Source: an uncultured Paracoccaceae bacterium (lineage in GTDB: Bacteria; Pseudomonadota; Alphaproteobacteria; Rhodobacterales; Rhodobacteraceae). Taken from it: DNA of 64,000 nucleotides. Location of the stretch: assembly GCA_947503935.1 (NCBI GenBank), contig CANNFR010000009.1, positions 118,501 through 182,500 on the forward strand, given 5' to 3'. The notes below the pieces were generated by a model. That model did not search any database and was not told where the DNA came from. It saw nothing but the letters and a program-made list of their open reading frames with translations. The translations under genes were made by a program, and so were the position numbers. Positions 45,231-54,928 of the stretch are shown one piece after another. How positions within the stretch are numbered: position 1 is the stretch's first letter; each line of letters starts with the position of its first letter.

Positions 45231-46883
45231 ATGGAGAACAGCGACGTCATCATTGTCGGAGCGGGGCTTGCGGGCCTTGTCGCGGCGATGGAGCTGGCGG
45301 ATCGCGGCAAACGCGTGGTCGTTCTGGATCAGGAGCCTGAGAATTATCTTGGCGGCCAGGCATTCTGGTCGCTCGGCGGCCTCTTCATGGTCGACACACC
45401 CGAACAGCGGCGCATGGGGATCCGCGACAGCCGTGACTTGGCGTTGTCGGACTGGATCGGCAGCGCGCAATTCGACCGTGATGAGGATCACTGGCCCCGA
45501 AAATGGGCCGAGGCTTATGTCGATTTCGCGGCGGGCGAGATGCGCCCCTGGTTGCATGGGTTGGGCATGCGCTGGTTCCCCGTCGTCGGCTGGGCCGAAA
45601 GGGGCGGCTCATACGGATCGGGGCACGGCAATTCGGTGCCGCGGTTTCATCTGACATGGGGTGTGGGCCCGGGCATTCTGGACCCGTTTGTCGATCGGGT
45701 GAGGGAACACGCCAAGGCGGGGCGGATCACGCTGAAATTCCGGCATCAATGCTCGCGGATCATCATGCAGAACGGTGCTGCGACAGGCGTGGCCGGCGAG
45801 GTTCTGGCGGACGATCCGAAAGAGCGGGGCCAGTCCACCAGCCGCGATGTTATAGGCGATTTCGAGCTGCATGCGGCCAGCGTGCTGGTGGCCTCGGGCG
45901 GTATCGGCGGCAATTTCGATCTGGTGCGCAAGGCCTGGCCACGCGACCGGTTGGGTGAGTCCCCGCGCGAAATGGTAGCGGGCGTTCCCGCACACGTGGA
46001 TGGGCGCATGATTGCCATAACAGAGACGGCGGGTGGTCATGTCATCAACGCCGACCGTATGTGGCATTATGTGGAAGGCGTGAAGAACTGGGACCCGATC
46101 TGGCCCGCCCATGGCATCCGCATTCTGCCGGGGCCGTCTTCGATGTGGTTTGACGCTGAAGGCAACCGTTTCGCGCCGCCTTGCCTGCCGGGCTATGACA
46201 CGCTGACAACCCTGCGGGAAATCCTGAAGACGGGCTATGATTACTCGTGGTTCATCACGACCCAGAAGATCCTCAAAAAGGAATTCGCCCTCTCAGGGTC
46301 CGAGCAGAACCCCGATCTGGCAAGCAAAAGCTGGCGCGCCGTCATCGCTCAGCGCCTTTTGAACAAGAAAGCCACGCCGGCCGTCGAAGCCTTCAAGGAG
46401 CACGGCGAGAACTTCGTGGTGGCAGACACGCTGGACCAACTTGTGGCCGGGATGAACAAGATCGGCGGTGGCCTGCTGGATCTGGCCAAGATCCGGACCG
46501 AGATCGAGGCGCGCGATATCCAGATCGACAACCCGTTCGGCAAGGATGCGCAAGTGATGGCGATCCATGCGGCGCGCAATTATCGCGGTGACAAGCTGAT
46601 GCGCACGGCCAAGCCGCACAAGATGCTCGACCCCGCCAACGGCCCGCTGATCGGTGTGAAACTGAATATCCTGACGCGCAAGACGCTGGGCGGTTTTCAG
46701 ACTGACCTGAACGGCCAGTTGATCAACGCGGCGGGCGACACGATACCGGGCCTTTTCGCGGCCGGAGAGGTCGCCGGGTTCGGCGGCGGCGGATATCACG
46801 GCTACAACGCCTTGGAAGGCACGTTCCTGGGCGGTTGCATTTTTTCGGGCCGTCGCGCGGGCCAGGCCGACACCATCGCCTGA
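45231..46883 (+). CDS. FAD-binding dehydrogenase (fumarate reductase/KsdD-like)
   Basis: The 550-residue flavoprotein has the N-terminal motif VIIVGAGLAGLVAAMELADRG, the acidic ribose-binding end VVVLDQEPENYLGGQAF, and a C-terminal FAD segment AAGEVAGFGGGGYHGYNALEG. The architecture is that of succinate dehydrogenase/3-ketosteroid dehydrogenase-like flavoproteins. No signal peptide or heme motif is present. The substrate is unknown. The 41-base gap behind DUF1244 holds its own ribosome-binding region. Confidence 0.9.
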   Translation: MENSDVIIVGAGLAGLVAAMELADRGKRVVVLDQEPENYLGGQAFWSLGGLFMVDTPEQRRMGIRDSRDLALSDWIGSAQFDRDEDHWPRKWAEAYVDFAAGEMRPWLHGLGMRWFPVVGWAERGGSYGSGHGNSVPRFHLTWGVGPGILDPFVDRVREHAKAGRITLKFRHQCSRIIMQNGAATGVAGEVLADDPKERGQSTSRDVIGDFELHAASVLVASGGIGGNFDLVRKAWPRDRLGESPREMVAGVPAHVDGRMIAITETAGGHVINADRMWHYVEGVKNWDPIWPAHGIRILPGPSSMWFDAEGNRFAPPCLPGYDTLTTLREILKTGYDYSWFITTQKILKKEFALSGSEQNPDLASKSWRAVIAQRLLNKKATPAVEAFKEHGENFVVADTLDQLVAGMNKIGGGLLDLAKIRTEIEARDIQIDNPFGKDAQVMAIHAARNYRGDKLMRTAKPHKMLDPANGPLIGVKLNILTRKTLGGFQTDLNGQLINAAGDTIPGLFAAGEVAGFGGGGYHGYNALEGTFLGGCIFSGRRAGQADTIA

Positions 46884-47174
46884 CCACGTGCGAAGTATGA
46901 CCAGACCGCGTTGACCGGGGTCCAAGCGGCTCGGATGGCGGGCGTCTCGGTTAACCTCAGAAACAGATTAGTGACGGGCCATGGCAGTATAGCCGTTGAT
47001 TTGGTGGAAAAAGGCGGTATCGGTGTCCGCGATACTCGCGGTCACGATGGTGGTACAATCAGGGCGTGTTTCGGCTGTGGCGGGGGTGCCGCGGTTGGAT
47101 GCTTCGGGTTTTCCATACCTTCACAGAACCGTGAGTGATGCACATATGTGACGAAACATCTGGAGGGACGGAAT
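46884..47174. other. Intergenic region upstream of the SPFH gene
   Basis: This 291-base gap contains no supported gene and no tRNA. A 10-base palindrome CACATATGTG lies at 47141-47150, 24 bases before the SPFH start, and could be a regulator site or chance. Confidence 0.4.
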
Positions 47175-48053
47175 ATGGATCTTACTGATTTTGTTGGCGC
47201 AAACGCTGTTTGGCTGTTTGCTGCTGCCTTTATTATTCTTTGTATTTTCCTGGGCGTCAGGATCGTGCCGCAGAGCGAAAAGCATGTGGTTGAACGGTTT
47301 GGCCGTCTGCGCAGCGTGCTGGGGCCGGGCATCAACTTCATTGTGCCGTTTTTGGATAAGGTTGCACACAAGATCTCGATCCTCGAGCGGCAGTTGCCCA
47401 ACGCGATGCAGGACGCGATTACCGCCGACAACGTGCTGGTAAAGGTGGAAACCAGCGTTTTCTATCGCATTACCGAGCCTGAGAAGACGGTTTACCGGAT
47501 CCGCGACGTGGACGGTGCGATCGCGACCACGGTCGCCGGTATCGTGCGGTCCGAGATCGGTAAGATGGAGCTGGACCAGGTGCAATCGAACCGCTCGCAG
47601 CTGATCTCGCAAGTGCGCGAGCAAGTTGCGATGATGGTCGACGATTGGGGGATCGAGGTGACGCGCGCCGAGGTTCTGGACGTGAACCTCGACGAGGCGA
47701 CCCGTGCCGCGATGCTGCAGCAGCTGAACGCGGAACGCGCGCGGCGGGCGCAGGTGACCGAGGCCGAGGGGACCAAGCGTGCGGTCGAACTGCAGGCCGA
47801 TGGTGAGCTTTATGCCGCCGAGCAGGAGGCCAAGGCGCGCCGCGTGCTGGCCGATGCCGAGGCTTATGCGACCTCGACCATCGCCGAGGCGATCCAGCAG
47901 AACGGGCTTGAAGCGGCACAGTACCAAGTGGCGCTGAAGCAGGTCGAAGCGCTGACCGCCGTTGGCCAGGGGGCCGGCAAGCAGACGGTGATCGTGCCGG
48001 CTGCCGCTGTCGACGCCTTCACCAACGCGTTCGGCATGTTGAAAGGACGTTGA
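47175..48053 (+). CDS. SPFH/stomatin-family membrane protein (QmcA-like)
   Basis: The 292-residue protein has an N-terminal membrane helix (about 9-26) and an SPFH domain with RIVPQSEKHVVERFGRL, PGINFIVPFLDKV and RTITDNV-like AITADNVLVKVET. A long coiled coil with AERARRAQVTEAEGTKRAV follows. The ATG is preceded by GGAGGG. Stomatin-like proteins form membrane scaffolds and work with NfeD partners; the nfeD-type gene follows with a one-base overlap. Confidence 0.95.
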   Translation: MDLTDFVGANAVWLFAAAFIILCIFLGVRIVPQSEKHVVERFGRLRSVLGPGINFIVPFLDKVAHKISILERQLPNAMQDAITADNVLVKVETSVFYRITEPEKTVYRIRDVDGAIATTVAGIVRSEIGKMELDQVQSNRSQLISQVREQVAMMVDDWGIEVTRAEVLDVNLDEATRAAMLQQLNAERARRAQVTEAEGTKRAVELQADGELYAAEQEAKARRVLADAEAYATSTIAEAIQQNGLEAAQYQVALKQVEALTAVGQGAGKQTVIVPAAAVDAFTNAFGMLKGR

Positions 48054-48328
48054 TGATGAGTTGGGAGCTCTGGTGGATCTGGGCGGTTGCGGGGCTGTTG
48101 CTGGCGATCGTCGAGGTTATCGTGCCGGGCTATATCTTCCTCGGCTTCGCGATCGGCGCCATTGCCACCGGTGTGATCATGCTGATCGGCCTGAACTTTG
48201 GCGGATTGCCCGCGGCCCTGGCCTTCTTCGCGGTCGCCTCACTGGCGGCGTGGTATACGCTGCGCCGTGTCCTGGGGATCCGCGAGGGTCAGGTGAAGAT
48301 CTGGGACCGGGACATCAATGACAATTGA
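48053..48328 (+). CDS. NfeD-family membrane protein
   Basis: This short 91-residue protein has membrane segments at about 7-27, 30-47 and 53-70 with the NfeD pattern LLLAIVEVIVPGYIFLGFAIG. The C-terminal OB-fold of longer NfeD proteins is missing, as in NfeD1b-type partners of stomatins. Its start overlaps the SPFH stop, and a second ATG lies at 48056. Confidence 0.9.
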   Translation: MMSWELWWIWAVAGLLLAIVEVIVPGYIFLGFAIGAIATGVIMLIGLNFGGLPAALAFFAVASLAAWYTLRRVLGIREGQVKIWDRDINDN

Positions 48329-48356
48329 TGGCATGCGCCGGATGGGGTGAGGGGCG

Positions 48357-48623
48357 GTGCCGTTTCTCATCCTAATCGGCCTTCTGGCCGTGGGCCTGGT
48401 CTGGCGCCTCTGGGCGCGGGACCGGGCCAAATCCGAACTTGGCCGCAGGCTTGACCCGGTCGCGCGCCGGGTCTTTTCGCGCAAGCCCTGCCGGTGGCAG
48501 AGGGTCGGGCGCAAGAACGCGACCTTCGAGGAATATCGCTGCGACAAATGCGGGATCACCGCCTACAGTCAAACGGGCGGACCGCCCGAGACCTGCAAGA
48601 AGGGGCTTGGCGGCGGATTATAG
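48357..48623 (+). CDS. Small membrane-anchored protein with a Cys knuckle
   Basis: The 88-residue product begins with GTG, has one hydrophobic helix (about 2-18), a basic stretch, and a C-terminal module FEEYRCDKCGITAYSQTGG with CxxC and two further cysteines, which suggests a small zinc site. It follows the NfeD gene by 28 bases. I recognise no named family. Confidence 0.65.
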   Translation: MPFLILIGLLAVGLVWRLWARDRAKSELGRRLDPVARRVFSRKPCRWQRVGRKNATFEEYRCDKCGITAYSQTGGPPETCKKGLGGGL

Positions 48624-48698
48624 GCAAACTGTGCCTTGGAACCTGGCACATGGGATATCCGTTGGGCCATCGATATCAATCATCGATGGAGAACGCAG

Positions 48699-48989
48699 AT
48701 GTCCCACGATCCGTCCGAATCCAACTCGACCGCTCCGCAACCCGATAGCCATAAGGCCGTCGCTCCAAGCGGTAACGGAAGTTCTGCCCTTTGGTTTCTG
48801 GTTGGCGGCATGGTTGTGGCGCTGGGCGTGCTGTTCTTCATCGTCATGGGCGACCCGGCCGGCGACACGCAGTCGCCCTCTGGCGACGTGTCGGTCACGA
48901 TCGAGGGTGACACCACGCCACCCGCCGATGACGCGGAGCCTGCCGAAGGGGGCGCCGACGCCGAGGCCCCGGCTGAGGAAGGCAATTAA
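48699..48989 (+). CDS. Small single-pass membrane protein with acidic tail
   Basis: The 96-residue protein has a polar Ser/Pro-rich N terminus, one strong membrane helix (ALWFLVGGMVVALGVLFFIV, about residues 31-50), and an Asp/Glu/Pro/Ala-rich tail. GGAG lies seven bases before the ATG. Composition alone suggests an inner-membrane protein with an extended periplasmic tail. The function is unknown. Confidence 0.7.
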   Translation: MSHDPSESNSTAPQPDSHKAVAPSGNGSSALWFLVGGMVVALGVLFFIVMGDPAGDTQSPSGDVSVTIEGDTTPPADDAEPAEGGADAEAPAEEGN

Positions 48990-49119
48990 GCCTTTGCCTT
49001 GCGTTTCAATGCCCGACCGATGTTTCGGCCGGGTCTGGCATGAAACGCTGGGCTTGCAGAGCTTGTGATGGCGCGCGAAACACGTCAGCTTGACGCGCGC
49101 CCTTGCGACAGGACCCGAC

Positions 49120-49602
49120 ATGCCAGCAACACCCGATGATCTGCCCTATCGCCCATGTGTTGGCGTTGTCCTGATGAATACCGCCGGCCAGGTTTTCGTC
49201 GGTCAGCGGCGGGACAGCGACCTGCCCGCCTGGCAGATGCCGCAAGGGGGCATCGACAAGGGCGAAAAGCCGCGCGATGCCGCTTTGCGCGAGCTTTGGG
49301 AAGAGACCGGGGTGACTGCGGATTTGGTTGAGATCGTGGCCATCACGGACGACTGGGTGACCTATGATCTGCCCCCTGATCTTCTCGGTAAGGTCTGGAA
49401 GGGACGGTATCGCGGGCAGAAGCAGAAATGGGTGCTGATGCGGTATCTCGGCCGTGACGATCAGGTGCAGATCGACACCGAGCATCCCGAATTCTCGGAT
49501 TGGTGCTGGCTGCCGCCGGATGAGGTTCTGGAGCAGATCGTACCGTTCAAGAGGGCGGTCTATGCCCAGGTGCTCGACGCATTTCGCCCCCATCTGGGAT
49601 AG
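49120..49602 (+). CDS. rppH: RNA pyrophosphohydrolase
   Basis: RppH removes pyrophosphate from 5'-triphosphate mRNA ends and so starts decay. The 160-residue Nudix protein has [23 protein letters not shown], and the Nudix box to RELWEETGV (about residues 43-65), then [12 protein letters not shown] 49120 follows AGGA by six bases. Confidence 0.95.
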   Translation: MPATPDDLPYRPCVGVVLMNTAGQVFVGQRRDSDLPAWQMPQGGIDKGEKPRDAALRELWEETGVTADLVEIVAITDDWVTYDLPPDLLGKVWKGRYRGQKQKWVLMRYLGRDDQVQIDTEHPEFSDWCWLPPDEVLEQIVPFKRAVYAQVLDAFRPHLG

Positions 49603-49659
49603 GCCAAGCTGCGTGGTTGCCGCTTTTCTTCGCGGCCTCTCCCGGTTATTGGGGCGGGC

Positions 49660-50526
49660 ATGAGCAAGAAACTTGATACCCGCGCCATCGGCCTTGATGT
49701 CGGCCTGTCGTTCGTCCGCTGGCTGACAGGGGCCGAGAACCTGCATTACGGGCTGTGGACCGGTCTGGATGTGACGGCCGCCAATCTGCGCGTGGCGCAG
49801 GAGGCCTATACGCAGAAGCTCTTTGCAATGCTGCCGGACAGGCCCGGCCTGCGCATCCTCGATATCGGTGGCGGGGCGGGCGAGACGGCGCGCAAACTGA
49901 TCGCCTTGGGCCATTCGGTGGATATCGTTGTGCCGTCGTCCTTTCTGGCCGGACGCTGCCGCGAGACGGCCCCCGGTGCGACGGTGCATGAGATGATGTT
50001 TGAAGACTTCCAAGGCGCCGCCCCCTTTGATGTCTGCCTCTTTTCCGAAAGTTTTCAGTACATCCCGCTGCATAAAGCCTTGGGAAAATCGGCTGAAATG
50101 CTGGCGCCGGGCGGGGCCATCGTGATCGCCGATTGCTTTCGAACCGACGCCTATCAAGGCCGCAAGGTGACCGGCCCCAAACCCGGTGGCGGGCATAAAC
50201 TGGTGAAATTCCGTGAGGCCGCCGAGGCGATGGAACTGGCGATTGACCACGAAGAGGACATCACCGAGGCGGTCGCACCGTCGATTGACCTCGAACAGGC
50301 TCTGTTCAACGTTTTTGGCCATGGCATCACCCGGATCGACGAGGAATTGCAGGCCAAGAAGCCCGCGGCCCGTTGGATGCTGACCCGTGTGCTGCGGCTT
50401 GCCATGTCTGCCCCAAAGCGCGCCGCGCTGATGGACCGCCTGACCGGGGCCGAGCGGACCTCGGAAGAGTTCCTGACCTACAACCGCTATATGATGTTGC
50501 GTCTTTGCCCCGTTCGGCGGGTTTGA
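49660..50526 (+). CDS. Class I SAM-dependent methyltransferase
   Basis: The 288-residue protein has the SAM motif LRILDIGGGAGETARKL near residue 63, an acidic and hydrophobic motif II region FDVCLFSESFQYIPL, and LAPGGAIVIADCF (motif III). The LHYGLWTG N-terminal pattern is shared with lipid and quinone methyltransferases. The substrate is unknown. It precedes the polysaccharide genes by about 95 bases, but no link is evident. Confidence 0.88.
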   Translation: MSKKLDTRAIGLDVGLSFVRWLTGAENLHYGLWTGLDVTAANLRVAQEAYTQKLFAMLPDRPGLRILDIGGGAGETARKLIALGHSVDIVVPSSFLAGRCRETAPGATVHEMMFEDFQGAAPFDVCLFSESFQYIPLHKALGKSAEMLAPGGAIVIADCFRTDAYQGRKVTGPKPGGGHKLVKFREAAEAMELAIDHEEDITEAVAPSIDLEQALFNVFGHGITRIDEELQAKKPAARWMLTRVLRLAMSAPKRAALMDRLTGAERTSEEFLTYNRYMMLRLCPVRRV

Positions 50527-50620
50527 GCGCATGGGCGCGCGCAGTCTGGCTTGGCACAGACGCCGCCTTGGCCTATCCCTGATGAAACCTCGCGAAAAGC
50601 GGGCGGATAAGAAGGCTGAG

Positions 50621-52738
50621 ATGGCGGTTTGGTCGAATTCCACGGCGCGGCTTTGTAAGGCGGCTCTTTTATCGGGGGCCGCGTTTTGTCTGGCCACCGG
50701 CGCATCGGCGCAGGACGGCCGCGGCTCGCTTGGGTTTTACGGCATGCCTGGCATTCTGGATACGCCGACCGCGCGCAGCATGGACGATGCCGATATCGCG
50801 CTGTCTTTCGCCTATGTCGGGCCGCAGCGGCGGGGCACCCTGGCGTTTCAGGTCTTCCCCCGGCTGACCGGCAGTTTCCGCTATAGCGCCACGGATGATC
50901 TGATCGTTCAGGGCGAGACGCTTTATGACCGCAGTCTTGACCTTCATTTCCGCTTTCTGGATGAGACCGATTGGCGCCCCGCCATGGCCATCGGTCTGCG
51001 TGATCTGGGTGGCACGGGCGTTTTCGCCTCGGAATACATCGTGGCGAGCAAGGGGTTTGGCGACCGGCTGGATATCTCGGCCGGGATCGGCTGGGGGCGG
51101 CTGGCGACCCGTGATGCGTTCGACAACCCCTTCGGTCTGGATGACCGACCGGACTTTTCCGGCCTGGGCGGCGAGCCGGGGTTCGACCAGTGGTTCCGTG
51201 GCCCGGCGGCCTTCTTTGGTGGAATTGAGTATCGCGCGACCGACCAGCTGACGCTGAAGGCCGAATATTCCTCGGACGCCTATACGCGCGAAGAAGGTGT
51301 GGGCATCCTCGATGTCGAATCGCCGTTCAATTTCGGTGTGGAGTATGAATGGCGCCCCGGCACGGTTCTGGGCGCGCATTACATGTTCGGGTCCGAAATC
51401 GGGTTGTCGGCCAGCCTGATCCTGAACCCGAAAAATCCGCCGACGGGCGACCGCAGCCCGGCGCCGATCCCGGTTGCCGTCCGGCCCGGAAATGCATCCG
51501 ATTGGGACGGCGCGTGGTCCGAAGTGCCCGCGCGCAGGGACGCGTTCGCGGTTGCGATGGTCACGGTGCTTGAGGCTGACGGCATGGGCCTTGAATACCT
51601 TGATCTTGACGCCCGGACCGCGCGTCTGGGCTTGCGCAACGACAAGTATGACGTCGAGACCCAGGCCATTGGGCGTGTGGCCCGGATCATGTCGGCGGTG
51701 ATGCCGCCCTCGGTCGAGATCTTCGTAATCGAGCCCGTGGTCAATGGTGTCGCCGCCTCAAGCGTCACGATCCGGCGGAGCGATCTCGAGCGGCTGGAAC
51801 ATGTGCCTGACAACACGCGCCAGATCATGCCGCGCATCGGCATCGGCGAGGCGGGACCAAACCCTGGCCCCGATGCCCGCCCCGATGACCTCTATCCCGC
51901 GCTGACCTGGGGCCTTGGGCCTTACGTGGCGGCCTCGGCCTTCGATCCCGACAGCCCGCTGCGCGCCGATGCGGGGATTGAGGCGACAGCCAAGCTGGAT
52001 CTGGCGCCGGGCCTGTCCACCTCGGGCGCGGTCCGCCTCAAGCTGATCGGAAATCAGGACGAATCCGACCGCGTGTCGGATTCCGTTCTGCCGCGGGTGC
52101 GGTCGGATGCGAATATCTATGCGCGCGAGGGCGAATCCGGTCTGGAATACTGGACGGTGGATTACCTGATGCGTCCCGGTGAAGACCTCTATGCGCGCGT
52201 CTCGGCGGGGTATCTTGAGAAGATGTACGGCGGCATTTCGGGCGAATTGCTCTGGAAGCCGGTCGATAGCCGTCTGGGCCTGGGGGTTGAGGTGAACTAC
52301 GTGCAGCAGCGCGATTTCGACAAGCTGTTCGGGTTTCAGGATTACTCAATCGCGACGGGCCATGTCTCGGCCTATTACGATCTGGGCGGCGGGTTCGACG
52401 CGCAGGTCGATGTCGGCCGCTATCTGGCCGGCGATTGGGGCGCGACCTTCGGGTTGGACCGCACCTTTGCCAATGGCTGGAGCCTTGGCGCCTTCGCAAC
52501 CTTCACCGATGTTTCGGCCGAGGAGTTCGGCGAAGGCTCCTTCGACAAGGGCATCCGGTTCAGCGCGCCGTTGTCGTGGTTCACCGGCCAGCCATCGCGC
52601 ACCGAATTGTCCAGCACCATCCGCCCTGTCCTGCGGGATGGCGGTGCGCGGCTGAACGTGCGCAACAGGCTTTTCCCGCTGGTTGAGGATTACCACGAGG
52701 GCGAGTTGGAAGACGGCGCCGGAAAGTTCTGGCGATGA
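50621..52738 (+). CDS. YjbH family outer-membrane protein
   Basis: The 705-residue protein has a signal peptide (AALLSGAAFCLATGASAQ) and the YjbH/GfcD pattern: GSLGFYGMPGILDTPTARSM near the mature N terminus and many amphipathic strands ending in FSAPLSWFTGQPSRTELSS and a terminal aromatic FWR, as expected for an outer-membrane beta-barrel. The start at 50621 has GAAGG upstream; ATG 50582 is possible. YjbH and YjbF proteins act in exopolysaccharide production or export; the lipoprotein gene overlaps the stop. Confidence 0.9.
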   Translation: MAVWSNSTARLCKAALLSGAAFCLATGASAQDGRGSLGFYGMPGILDTPTARSMDDADIALSFAYVGPQRRGTLAFQVFPRLTGSFRYSATDDLIVQGETLYDRSLDLHFRFLDETDWRPAMAIGLRDLGGTGVFASEYIVASKGFGDRLDISAGIGWGRLATRDAFDNPFGLDDRPDFSGLGGEPGFDQWFRGPAAFFGGIEYRATDQLTLKAEYSSDAYTREEGVGILDVESPFNFGVEYEWRPGTVLGAHYMFGSEIGLSASLILNPKNPPTGDRSPAPIPVAVRPGNASDWDGAWSEVPARRDAFAVAMVTVLEADGMGLEYLDLDARTARLGLRNDKYDVETQAIGRVARIMSAVMPPSVEIFVIEPVVNGVAASSVTIRRSDLERLEHVPDNTRQIMPRIGIGEAGPNPGPDARPDDLYPALTWGLGPYVAASAFDPDSPLRADAGIEATAKLDLAPGLSTSGAVRLKLIGNQDESDRVSDSVLPRVRSDANIYAREGESGLEYWTVDYLMRPGEDLYARVSAGYLEKMYGGISGELLWKPVDSRLGLGVEVNYVQQRDFDKLFGFQDYSIATGHVSAYYDLGGGFDAQVDVGRYLAGDWGATFGLDRTFANGWSLGAFATFTDVSAEEFGEGSFDKGIRFSAPLSWFTGQPSRTELSSTIRPVLRDGGARLNVRNRLFPLVEDYHEGELEDGAGKFWR

Positions 52739-53424
52739 CAGGTTTGCGGTCCAGAACCCTTGGTGCTTTGGCTGTGGCGTTTTTCGTGGCCGCCTGCGGG
52801 TCGGCGGGCGAGCGTCCGCTAAGCTCGGTGACGCGGACCTTGGCAGGCGGGATCAGTGCCGCGATACAAGGCGACGACACAGGCGGCGGCGACGCCGCGC
52901 TTGAGGCCCAGCTGACCCGCGCCGCGTTGGACAAGGCCACGCGGCCTTTGTTGTTGGCCGAATTGCCCAGCCGCGATGCCCGCGCGACATTCGTGATCGG
53001 CGGGCAGAACCGCGCCCATGTCACCTGGGTCGGGGCCGATGGGATTGGGCTGATCCTGAAAAACGGCATTCTGACGGGAACGCGCGGCCTTGGCGCCGAC
53101 CTGATGACGGCGGATATCGCAACGCCCGAGGCCGCGATCCGCCGGGGTGGCGGCACCGCGACCCGCGTGCATCGCTATCTTGACGGTGAAAACCAGATCG
53201 TCGCCCTGCCGGTCACCTGCACCTATGCCAGTGCGGGGGCCACACGTTTGGTGATTGTGGAGCGTGCCTTCCCGACCCGCCAGGTGGTTGAAAACTGCAC
53301 TTCAGGCAGCCACAATTTCGAAAATCGCTATTGGATCGACACCCGCGATGGATGGATCTGGAAGTCGCAACAATGGATCGGGCCCGAGCTTGAGACGGTC
53401 ACTTTGACCCATCTGGTCCGTTAA
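52735..53424 (+). CDS. YjbF family lipoprotein
   Basis: The 229-residue product has a lipobox VAACG near residue 20 and the YjbF/GfcB pattern: WVGADGIGLILKNGILTGTRGLG and FENRYWIDTRDGWIWKSQQW. It is probably an outer-membrane lipoprotein partner of the YjbH barrel, and its start overlaps the yjbH-like stop by four bases. Two copies of GTTAAC flank the short gap behind it. Confidence 0.9.
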   Translation: MTGLRSRTLGALAVAFFVAACGSAGERPLSSVTRTLAGGISAAIQGDDTGGGDAALEAQLTRAALDKATRPLLLAELPSRDARATFVIGGQNRAHVTWVGADGIGLILKNGILTGTRGLGADLMTADIATPEAAIRRGGGTATRVHRYLDGENQIVALPVTCTYASAGATRLVIVERAFPTRQVVENCTSGSHNFENRYWIDTRDGWIWKSQQWIGPELETVTLTHLVR

Positions 53425-53512
53425 CCTCTGTTAACACACATCTTTTCTGACTTGATGGGGCGCGATTGCACCCCTATGGCTTGTATGTCCACAACCGGAG
53501 GGCGACAGGCCG

Positions 53513-54928
53513 ATGATCCACCCCGTCATTTTGTGCGGCGGCTCTGGCACGCGCCTCTGGCCGCTGTCGCGCAAGAGCTATCCCAAGCAATTCGGCGCCC
53601 TGACGGGGAAGGAGAGCCTGTTTCAGGCCTGCGCGCGCCGTTTGTCCGGCCCCGGGCTGGCGCCGCCCGTCGTGGTTACCGCGTCGGATTTCCGGTTCAT
53701 CGTGACCGAGCAATTGGCCGGTGTCGGCCTCGACCCCGGCGCGGTGCTGATCGAGCCTGAGGGTCGCAATACCGCCCCCGCCATTCTGGCCGCTGCCTTG
53801 CATCTGGCCGCGGCCAATCCCGATGCGCTGATGCTGGTGGCCCCTTCCGATCACGTGGTGCCAGACGCGGAGGCGTTCCGCATGGCCGTCGATGCCGGTC
53901 GCGCGGCGGCAGAGGCCGGCGATCTTGTAACCTTCGGCGTCACACCCAACCGGCCCGAGACGGGGTATGGCTATCTTGAACTGGCCGCGAAAGCGCAGCC
54001 TGACACAGCCGTCAAACTGACCCGGTTCGTCGAAAAGCCCGACGCGCCGCGGGCCGAGGCGATGCTGGCTGACGGCAATTTCCTGTGGAATTCCGGCATC
54101 TTTTTGTTCTCGGTCCGGGCGCTTTTGGAGGCGTTTCAGGCCCATGCGCCGGACATGGTCGCGCCTGTTCAGGCGGCCGTCGAGGCGGCGAAGCCCGATC
54201 TGGGGTTCTTGCGCCTCGACGCGGCCCATTGGGCCAAGGCCAGGGATGTCTCGATCGACTACGCCGTGATGGAGCGGGCCGCGAACCTGTCGGTCGTTCC
54301 GCTGTCGGGCGGCTGGTCGGACCTCGGCGGCTGGGATGCCGTCTGGCGCGAGGAGGGGCCCGACGCGCAGGGCGTCGCGACCTTCGGCCCGGCCACGGCG
54401 CTGGGTTGCCGCAACACGCTCCTCCGCTCGGAAAGCCCAGGGCTTGAGCTGGTCGGCATCGGCCTTGACGATATCGTGGCCGTCGCCATGCCCGACGCCG
54501 TGCTGGTCGCCCCCAAATCGCGCGCGCAGGATGTGAAGGATGCGGTCACCGCGCTGCGCGCCAAGGGCACCCGTCAGGCCGAGCACTTCCCGCGTGAGTA
54601 TCGCCCCTGGGGGTGGTTCGAAAGCCTGGCGGTGAGCGAAAGGTTTCAGGTCAAGCGGATCGTCGTGCATCCCGGCGCCGCGCTCAGCCTGCAAAGCCAT
54701 ATGCACCGGGCCGAGCATTGGGTGGTGGTGCGCGGCACGGCGCGGATCACCATCGGCGAGGAGGTCAAACTGGTCAGCGAGAATGAATCCGTCTACGTGC
54801 CGCTGGGCGCGCGGCACCGGCTTGAGAACCCCGGCAAGGTGGATGTCGTGCTGATCGAGGTGCAGACCGGCAGCTATCTGGGTGAGGACGACATCGTGCG
54901 CTACGACGATGTTTATGCCCGTACATGA
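53513..54928 (+). CDS. Mannose-1-phosphate guanylyltransferase/mannose-6-phosphate isomerase
   Basis: The 471-residue enzyme (ManC/AlgA/XanB type) makes GDP-mannose. The nucleotidyltransferase domain has LCGGSGTRLWPLSRKSYPKQ at residues 7-26, FVEKPD and NSGIFLF. The C-terminal cupin isomerase domain has PWGWFESL, HPGAALSLQSHMHRAEHWVV and GTARITIGEE. It overlaps the phosphomannomutase gene by four bases. Together they supply mannose for an exopolysaccharide, consistent with the YjbH/YjbF genes before. Confidence 0.95.
   Translation: MIHPVILCGGSGTRLWPLSRKSYPKQFGALTGKESLFQACARRLSGPGLAPPVVVTASDFRFIVTEQLAGVGLDPGAVLIEPEGRNTAPAILAAALHLAAANPDALMLVAPSDHVVPDAEAFRMAVDAGRAAAEAGDLVTFGVTPNRPETGYGYLELAAKAQPDTAVKLTRFVEKPDAPRAEAMLADGNFLWNSGIFLFSVRALLEAFQAHAPDMVAPVQAAVEAAKPDLGFLRLDAAHWAKARDVSIDYAVMERAANLSVVPLSGGWSDLGGWDAVWREEGPDAQGVATFGPATALGCRNTLLRSESPGLELVGIGLDDIVAVAMPDAVLVAPKSRAQDVKDAVTALRAKGTRQAEHFPREYRPWGWFESLAVSERFQVKRIVVHPGAALSLQSHMHRAEHWVVVRGTARITIGEEVKLVSENESVYVPLGARHRLENPGKVDVVLIEVQTGSYLGEDDIVRYDDVYART

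Noticed and set aside
46884..47174. Possible tRNA or small RNA gene
   Set aside because: No cloverleaf or T-loop sequence could be found; only a short palindrome is present.
49006..50697. 563-codon minus-strand frame
   Set aside because: It is antisense to rppH and the methyltransferase gene, both of which show conserved motifs.
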